From Flaccisagitta enflata (Eukaryota > Chaetognatha > Sagittoidea > Aphragmophora): a stretch of DNA of 64,000 nt. The stretch is from positions 46,624,001-46,688,000 of the forward strand of contig OZ231127.1 in assembly GCA_965153355.1 (NCBI GenBank). The letters run 5' to 3'. The notes under the pieces are model-generated. The model did no database searches, was not told the DNA's origin, and saw only the letters and a list, made by a program, of their open reading frames with translations. Below are positions 38,706 to 64,000 of this stretch, piece after piece (position 1 is the first letter of the stretch; each line of letters opens with the position of its first letter). The position numbers were made by a program, and so were the translations under genes.

Positions 38706-41700
38706 TTTTCTCTCTCTATATCTCTCACTTTTTCTCTCTCTCTGTCTCTCTGTCTTTGCCTCTGTCTCTTTTTATCTTCATTGAAAGTATTATGTCAATA
38801 ATTTCACTGCTGTCTGTAAGTTACATTACAAATGGAAAAAAAAAGTGTGCTAATAGGTGTGCCAAAGGTGTGCCAAAGGTGTGCCAAAGGTGTGCCAAAG
38901 GTGTGTCATGGCACGTGCCACTATTAAACTATCACATTGCGCCGTGCATAGGTAGTCATGGGTTATAAATGTTTCTTGATTTGTCCTAGAGCTGCCTCAG
39001 AGTTGTGCTTGTATTGTCTCAGATAAGAGATGTCTTGTTTTGGCATATTATCAAATTCTCAATGAATTTCTCACATGCAACAACTATTCAGTGTATTGTT
39101 ATGTCCTAGTGCACTTTTTGGGCAGCGGCCCCAAAAGGCCAATGTCCTGTAGGACACAGGGGTGAATTTCCAGTTGTCCGTCCGTCTATCTGTCCATCCT
39201 TCCCCCCCCCAGGCACCTCTCCGGCCCCAAATCAGCCCTCTCAGGCCCATTATCAGTCCTCTCAGGCCCATACTAACATGATTACCATCAATATCTCAAC
39301 TTGTGCATGTTTTTAGTCGCGGACATGGGACTCTACACCTTGCCATGTCGGTCGGTCTGTCCGTCGGTCCTCCGTTGGTCCGTCCGTCACATTTCTGAAT
39401 TCTGACCAATTTTTGCAGTACTGCTCCTGCCCAACCATCCGCGACTGGATTGCCGTGTATCCGGCCTTGTTTTATAGTAATGAAGAACAGACGCTAATTG
39501 TTGCCAAGGCTAGTCTATGGGTTTTGCTGGTATGGGCCTGGCTAGTATAATCTCGCTAGTGTGGATCTTGCTAGCGTGGGATCGCTAATTATTGTGGGAC
39601 CTAAATCCTAGGCCCAAATTCTAGCCTAAGGCCCAGATCACAGCCTTGAGGCCTAAATGTCATTTGGGGGTGGAGGGATGGGGAGGAGGTGGAAAAAGAA
39701 AAATTCCCCATATGTGTGAAAGCATAGGTCATTAGCCCCTTCCAGGCTGCTGCCCTGGTTCCTCTTCAACTTCAAGCAAAACCTACTTAGGCAGGGCACG
39801 GGTACCGCTGATCATCTAACGCTTTTGCGAATATTAACTGTTTGCATATTGCAGACATTTGTTTTAGATAACAAAAATTTTTCTCTTCTTATAACATGAT
39901 GGTAGTTTATTTTGAAAAAACAAATATAAGAACTTTTTAAATAGATCTGTATAGCAAAATAGTTCATAGTGACTTTGTTTCAGATATATACTTCTTTGGT
40001 GATGAAATTAGAGATAAGTAATGAGGTTCAGGAGAAAAAAAATATTGAAAACAAAACCTGGAGGTGGGTGGGGAGGTAGTGAACAAGGACAAGCTTAGGG
40101 AGATTTGATGGACTGTGTAGGTGGGTGGAGTGGGATAAAGTGGCGTTAGGTGTTTTTTTCCCATCAGGGTGGGATTTGATGGACTGTGTAGGTGGGTGGA
40201 GTGGGATAAAGTGGCGTTAGGTGTTTTTTTCCCATCAGGGTGGGATTTGATGGACTGTGTAGGTGGGTGGAGTGGGATAAAGTGGCGTTAGGTGTTTTTT
40301 TCCCATCAGGGTGGGATTTGATGGACTGTGTAGGTGGGTGGAGTGGGATAAAGTGGCGTTAGGTGTTTTTTTCCCATCAGGGTGGGATTTGATGGACTGT
40401 GTAGGTGGGTGGAGTGGGATAAAGTGGCGTTAGGTGTTTTTTTCCCATCAGGGTGGAATTTGATGGACTGTGTAGGTGGGTGGAGTGGGATAAAGTGGCG
40501 TTAGGTGTTTTTTTCCCATCAGGGTGGAATTTGATGGACTGTGTAGGTGGGTGGAGTGGGATAAAGTGGCGTTAGGTGTTTTTTTCCCATCAGGGTGGAA
40601 TTTGATGGACTGTGTAGGTGGGTGGAGTGGGATAAAGTGGCGTTAGGTGTTTTTTTCCCATCAGGGTGGAATTTGATGGACTGTGTAGGTGGGTGGAGTG
40701 GGATAAAGTGGCGTTAGGTGTTTTTTTCCCATCAGGGTGGGATTTGATGGACTGTGTAGGTGGGTGGAGTGGGATAAAGTGGCGTTAGGTGTTTTTTTCC
40801 CATCAGGGTGGGATTTGATGGACTGTGTAGGTGGGTGGAGTGGGATAAAGTGGCGTTAGGTGTTTTTTTCCCATCAGGGTGGGATTTGATGGACTGTGCG
40901 CCGTGTACCAAGGTAGAAATGTCATGCGGCAGGGAAGCAGAAATGTGCGCCAGAGGCAGTGGGCAGTGAAAAAATATGGTGAAAATGTAGTAGTTACCCA
41001 AAGAAATATCAAAAATGAGCAAGAAGTTCAAGTATTTAAGGATTGAAATTGAATGGCTTTTCATAGTTTTTTGAGTGAAATGAAAGGAAATTTGATGTTT
41101 TCCTTGGAAGTTTTATGTGCGGCAGCTAAGGTTGTCAAATTCTGGTGCCCGGCAGCTTCCGGAATGTGCACCTCTGGCGACAAAAGAATTCCTTAAGAAA
41201 GAGAAATATTAGGCCAAAGGAAGAAAGCAAGAAAGATGTACATAAGACGCAGAAAAAAATGGATAACGTGACAATGCGCAAATACACGCATCTACCAATC
41301 ATCCACGCTCGCTAAAAGCTTACTCAGGATTCGCTCCTTATTCTCCTTGAGCCTTTCGGCTTCGGCCATCAATTTACGATTCCTCTCCTCAACTTCATCT
41401 TCCTCCGCTTTCACTCGCTCTTCTTCTTCTTTCAGGGCAGCCTCTTTCGCCGCCGCATTCTCCTGCCTTGTGGTAAAAAAGAGAAGCGGTCAGAATGGCG
41501 GAAGGGGGGGGGAGAGATAGGGAGGAGGGGAAGCAGTGGAGGGACAAAGGGATGATACAAGTAAAACCAGAAGAGACTCACAGACACGCGATGAACTCAC
41601 TGCTGTGCAACGTCACTTTCTTTTCCGACGAGTTTTTCCACGTCTTCAATAGAATTTTTCAAGTTCTGAACACGGGAAAATTGGCGAACTCGATGAGGAT

Positions 41701-42138
41701 TCAGGATAAGCTCACGATCCGCACGCACGAGAGGCCAAAGCAACAAGCGCAATTTATGTTCTAGGCCTTTCTCAGTGAGAAATTCTCACCATGACGCAGC
41801 TCCCTGCTAATATGACTCACGGATATGGTATCGCGAAACGTCGCAACACTATCCCGATCCAACGCGTCACCACGCTCCTCGACGGCGTCATCGGCAACTT
41901 GCGCTTCGTCGGCATCGCGAAACTTGGACAAATCTATGAAAGATTCTAAAAAGCCTTCAGCTTCTCGACCAGAGTTGGAAGAATTGCCGTTTGACGTGAC
42001 ATTGGAGGGCGCGGAAGCATTAGTAGACGCGGTTCCGTTAGCTGCCCGAGCGTATCGTATCTTTGGCGCAGGGGCGGCGAGACAGAGCGCCAACATGGCA
42101 ACCCCAAAGACGACAAAAAGGAGAAAACCGCGACTCAT
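35928..42138 (-). CDS. Secreted acidic coiled-coil protein, family unknown
   Basis: Modelled as seven exons: 42138-41790, 41688-41601, 41466-41324, 36844-36726, 36597-36532, 36407-36317 and 36124-35928. Phase is consistent and the product is 350 aa. Residues 1-22 are a clear signal peptide (FLLFVVFGVAMLALCLAAPA). A Ser/Asn/Thr-rich stretch follows with several N-glycosylation sequons (NGT, NAS, NVT), then a long heptad-like Glu/Lys/Ala-rich region (EEEERVKAEEDEVEERNRKL, EQREASANQEEEQ, ELSKEEKE) predicted to be coiled coil. The C-terminus is a run of about ten aspartates ending DTESE. There is no transmembrane segment and no recognised catalytic motif. An extracellular, secretory-pathway or calcium-binding structural role is possible but unproven. 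The acceptor chosen for exon 2 (41689/41688) is weak and was selected to keep phase; small or alternative exons could be missed. The 4.5 kb intron 3 holds several minisatellites. Confidence 0.7.
36940..37470. mobile_element. Foldback element whose arms are a 20-bp minisatellite
   Basis: The left flank (GCTTTCACACACGGAAATTT, CCACCGTACGCCCCCCCC) pairs with the right flank (GGGGGGGCGTACGGTGGAGG, GAAAATTTCTGAGTGTGAAAGC). Between them, left-half units read CAAATCCCATCCTCGAGGCC and right-half units are inverted (GGGATTTGAGCCTCAAGG). The unit is closely related to the 23-bp unit of the aPKC intron array. A diverged relative lies at about 39600-39770. Confidence 0.8.
37880..38455 (+). repeat. Degenerate 10-12-bp minisatellite (GAGTTGTCCTA)
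   Basis: Around fifty imperfect copies of GAGTTGTCCT(A) with variable spacing, resuming at 38970-39030 after an insertion (38456-38950). Confidence 0.85.
38456..38955. mobile_element. Insertion with GGCACGTGCC ends inside the GTTGTCC array
   Basis: ACTGGCACGTGCCATGGCAC near the left and GTCATGGCACGTGCCACTAT near the right form an inverted repeat. Inside are short tandem arrays (GGTGTGCCAAA four times at about 38859-38905; TGGCACACNNAT at the left) and a (CT)n run (38640-38702). The outer words CACTGCGCATTG and CATTGCGCCGTGCATA also partly pair. No coding content. Confidence 0.6.
39312..39480 (+). mobile_element. Family-B interspersed repeat
   Basis: TTTTTAGTCGCGGACATGGG, ACTCTACACCTTGCCATGTC, a GGTCCGTCCG run, then TGCCCAACCATCCGCGACTG and TGCCGTGTATCCGGCCTTGT. 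It shares its plan with family A but has different words; the second full copy is 51017-51182 on the other strand. Confidence 0.7.
40101..40900 (+). repeat. 71-bp minisatellite in the coiled-coil gene intron
   Basis: About eleven copies of a 71-bp unit running from GGTGGGATTTGATGGACTGT through GTGGCGTTAGGTGTTTTTTT to CCCATCAG. The copies are nearly identical, differing mainly at GGGATTT/GGAATTT, with four consecutive GGAATTT units forming an internal block. The homogeneity points to recent expansion. Confidence 0.97.
40901..41290. other. Intron sequence, nothing recognised
   Basis: AT-rich intron between the 71-bp array and exon 3 of the coiled-coil gene. Confidence 0.5.
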
Positions 42139-43075
42139 TTTCCGCGAATTAAAAGAGAAAGTAGACAGCGAGCTTCAAATATAAGGAAGATACCGTTTAA
42201 CTTTTTTTTCTCTCAACTTGCACTTAACTTCGTGTTTTGAGTAGAGCTTTATTGTAGAGCGTCTGTTTAATCTCATGTTTGAGTAAGAAAGAACGATCAT
42301 TTCCAACTTAAAATCTCTCATGCTACCGTTACTTTATTACCTACAAGTGCATGATATTTAGACTATATTCATGTTTCATTGCCGGTTGGGACACAATTTT
42401 CTGGGCCGTAGCTCGCTTAAAACGCCATTGGTTCTTCTAGTTTTTAGTTGCGGACACACAACTCGTCCGTCCGTCCGTACGTTGATAAAGATTAAGTTGA
42501 AAAGTGGGAAAACAAGCGTTTTGCATATTTTTGAGTATGATAGGCGGAACAATATCCCTAACTATACCCAAACTGAAAAATATGGAAGAGGGCCTTATGA
42601 GCCCTCACTGACTAGTTACTACGCGTATCACTCCTAGATTCCCATTTGGCAAAACTAAATTAGCAAACATCCATTCTGAGTCTAACCCAAAATACCAATG
42701 CTTACCAAAATAGCAAAGGGCAAATGATTGTTACCTGTGTTGCCAAAATTCAACAAATATCTGTATGGGGGGTGGGTATTGGGGGTTGGATGCCCCTGCC
42801 CACCCGTCCGCAACGACATTGTGACCCCGGCACCCCGCGTTACTTGTTACCCGTACAGTCATTTACACGTCTTTCTTCTTTTTAATGACGTCAGACCGGA
42901 ACCGGACACAATTTACGTTTTTGGAATTAATCCGCACTTCTCACAGGCAATGACAAGGACAAGCCGCAAAAAAAAGCTATAGAACCCCTTACAAATAACC
43001 ATTCAAACAGGGAATGCACAGTTGTAGAAATAATACTTTTTCATGAATCAATCACAAATGACAATGAAAGGGAGA
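42139..43075. other. Spacer between the JAK-like gene and the coiled-coil gene, with an interrupted family-A repeat
   Basis: About 940 bp separate the JAK-like stop codon (43076) from the coiled-coil gene start (42138). A family-A repeat (TTTTTAGTTGCGGACACACA ... GTGACCCCGGCACCCCGCGT) lies at about 42448-42853, its middle interrupted by about 200 bp of other sequence. It should hold the 3' UTR of one gene and the promoter of the next; no motif is certain. Confidence 0.55.
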
Positions 43076-62024
<18,949 letters not shown>

Positions 62025-62239
62025 TGTTAACGAAGGATAACGACAATGCGTGCACAAGGAGTTCTGGGAAAGACGAGCGCGTGCAATTCGACGTCGAATC
62101 TTAATTCTTTTTGATACCTGAGCGAGGAGAGAGCAAATTGCGTCGACCCGAAGAACCCTCCATCCCGGGTAATGATGAGCTCGACGGTATACGGCTGGCG
62201 GCGATTCCTGAAAACAAGCCAGTATTCGTACACTTTCAC
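62025..62239. promoter_or_regulatory. Probable 5' region of the JAK-like gene
   Basis: Directly upstream of the proposed ATG at 62024. The reading frame remains open to 62264, so this could be 5' UTR or extra N-terminal coding sequence. No clear core-promoter motif is seen. Confidence 0.35.
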
Positions 62240-62630
62240 GCGTAATACAACGTGAAGATTGCAAAAACCGTAAAAAACGGTTAGCACCCCTACCTACAGC
62301 TTAGGACAAAGCTTCAACAGGGCCGTATGGGGTATCATTCGGTAGCTTGTCACAGTACAATTTACGCCACCGGGGCGATTTTTTGATTTCACTCACGTTC
62401 TTGAGAAATTCTACCCCGAACATTGGCGGGGGACACCCCCTTAAAAAGCCAAAAAATCCACTTTTTGGAGTGAATATCTCTTCAACGGAAGCGAAATTTA
62501 AAATTCGCCTCGGTGGCGTAAATTGTATTGAGATAACCTATTAAATGATACCACACATGACCATGTGGCTTTGGCGACATGAGCTGCAAGGGGGGGTGCT
62601 ATACCTTTTTCGTAATCTTCACGTTGTATT
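62240..62630. mobile_element. Foldback element
   Basis: ATACAACGTGAAGATTGCAA at the left pairs with GTAATCTTCACGTTGTAT at the right; the inner arms pair CAATTTACGCCACCGGGGCG with CGCCTCGGTGGCGTAAATTG. Its interior words resemble those of the element at 144-538 (GCGCCACCGTGG), but the ends differ. Confidence 0.75.
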
Positions 62631-63089
62631 CAACGTGCGTGTGTAGTTACTTCAAAAATCGCTGGTAGCTTTAAAATAGAGCCGGACTTCTCCAACTAAT
62701 TATTTCCGAATGTTTTCGCAATTTTGCTACCTACTCGTATTTCTCGTAAATCGATCCCGAAGCTATCCTCTATTCCTCTTCCTCATTTCTGCTCTTCCTG
62801 GGACTCCTCTTTTCGGCTAATTTCAAGGAATTACTAAATAACGGGATTTTGTTTTTCTCAGAAATTCTTTGCGTCCAGTGTTCATTGGATCAAAGCAGGG
62901 AGAGACCATACTATCTTGCTAATAAATATATCAACATCTGAAAAGAAGCATCAACTTAGGAGGAGTACTGCTCCTAAACAAATAAAGCTACAGTTACCAG
63001 ATTGGTCGCATTTTAAAGCCTTTAAACAAATATTTAAAGTGAGACCAATCTGGTAATTGGGTGCTGTTTTTGAAGGGAACCTCCTATTA

Positions 63090-63510
63090 GTCCTAAGATA
63101 CTTTGTACTAAGACCCGTTAGTCCTTGGGTCTACTAGTCCTAAGACTAAATAGTCCTAAGGCTTTTCAGACCTTGAGTTTATTAGTCCTAAAGCACTTGG
63201 CATAAGAGGGTTAGATAGTCCTAAGTCAAGAGGTCTATTAGTCCTATAAGCAACTTGGATGTTAGGTCTATTAGTTCTAAGGTCCATTAGTCCTAAAAAA
63301 TTTTTTGGGTCTTCTAGTCCTAAGGGAAGGGTTTTATAGTCCTAAAGACAATATTTATCATAATTGACACTGATCTGGTTGAATATCAGTAGGACTAGTA
63401 GACCTTCCCCTCAGTACCACCAAGGGTTTACTAGTCCTAAGAAGCAAAGTGACTTCATGGTTTTAGGACTAGTAAACCCTGCAACAGGGTTTGCTAGTCC
63501 TAGATACTTG
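63090..63510 (+). repeat. Degenerate TAGTCCTAAG minisatellite
   Basis: About twenty imperfect copies of TATTAGTCCTAAGG with irregular spacing; some copies near 63380-63480 are inverted (CTTAGGACTA). Confidence 0.8.
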
Positions 63511-63744
63511 ATTTGCCCCTTTTTGCCAAGGTCTAATCAGGACTGGGCAAAATTTTTGGCTGCTTACAAACTAGATTTTCTCAATACTTCCTGCCTAAAA
63601 AATCTGCGCACGAACATCTCAATATAAGCCTATCAAAAAAATTTACTTAAATATCTACAATAACAGAAGTTTTAATGTTTCTTGTTGGTAGCAGCATAAA
63701 AGTAAAAATAAGGTTTTGCAACTACATATCTTTAGAAACTTTTT

Positions 63745-63835
63745 TAGTCGCGTGCACGCGACTCTACAACCTGCTCCATCGGTCGGTCCGTCCGTCGGTC
63801 CGTCTGTTGGTCCGTCCGTTTCTTTTTTGTGTCGT
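63745..63835 (+). mobile_element. Family-B repeat, 5' part
   Basis: TTTTTAGTCGCGTGCACGCG, ACTCTACAACCTGCTCCATC and a GGTCGGTCCGTCCG run, followed by a TTTTGGTCATTTTGG-type tract that runs on to the end of the window. Confidence 0.7.
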
Positions 63836-64000
63836 TTATGGTCATTTTGGGTTATTTTGAGTCATTTTATGTTGCTTTTGGTCATTTTTGATTGTTTTTA
63901 ATTATTTTTGGTCATTTTGGTTCATATTTATCATATATGGCATTTTGTTCATTTACGCCATTTGTGTCATTTTTGGGCGTTTAAAGCAGTTTTAAGTCAT

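Overview
This is animal nuclear DNA. It carries four intron-rich protein genes, all on the minus strand, set in a background dominated by repeats. The gene content (an atypical protein kinase C with PB1, C1 and kinase domains; a Janus-kinase-like tyrosine kinase with FERM, pseudokinase and kinase domains; an LDL-receptor class A membrane protein with PPxY motifs) marks it as metazoan. Many short exons, GT-AG introns, abundant minisatellites and many foldback/MITE-like elements suggest an invertebrate. I cannot name the lineage from sequence alone. No bacterial operons, CRISPR arrays, rRNA or tRNA genes were seen.

Layout from left to right. 1-5.6 kb: intergenic, with foldback elements and a nested minisatellite-bearing element. 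6.28-11.69 kb (minus): six-exon type I membrane protein with two LDLa domains, a transmembrane helix and three PPxY motifs, resembling LDLRAD3. 14.98-30.24 kb (minus): complete aPKC in 13 coding exons; its first intron holds a ~3 kb 23-bp minisatellite and a second minisatellite element. 30.2-35.9 kb: intergenic, with a 2 kb TA-flanked inverted-repeat element. 35.93-42.14 kb (minus): seven-exon secreted, acidic coiled-coil protein of unknown family. 43.08-62.02 kb (minus): JAK-like kinase in 26 exons (modelled 1272 aa), with a 2.85 kb foldback element and many other repeats in its introns. 62.2-64 kb: repeats.

Exon models were built by hand by reading the reverse complement and requiring GT-AG borders, consistent reading phase and family alignment. 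Edges are therefore predictions without transcript support. aPKC is a polarity kinase, the JAK-like protein a receptor-associated tyrosine kinase, and the LDLa/PPxY protein probably a membrane adaptor for NEDD4-type ubiquitin ligases. Nothing shows that the four act together; they look like ordinary neighbours.

The most notable non-coding structure is a superfamily of non-autonomous elements with terminal hairpins and a shared 3' part that carry different internal minisatellites. Four copies are present, three of them inside introns of three different genes.
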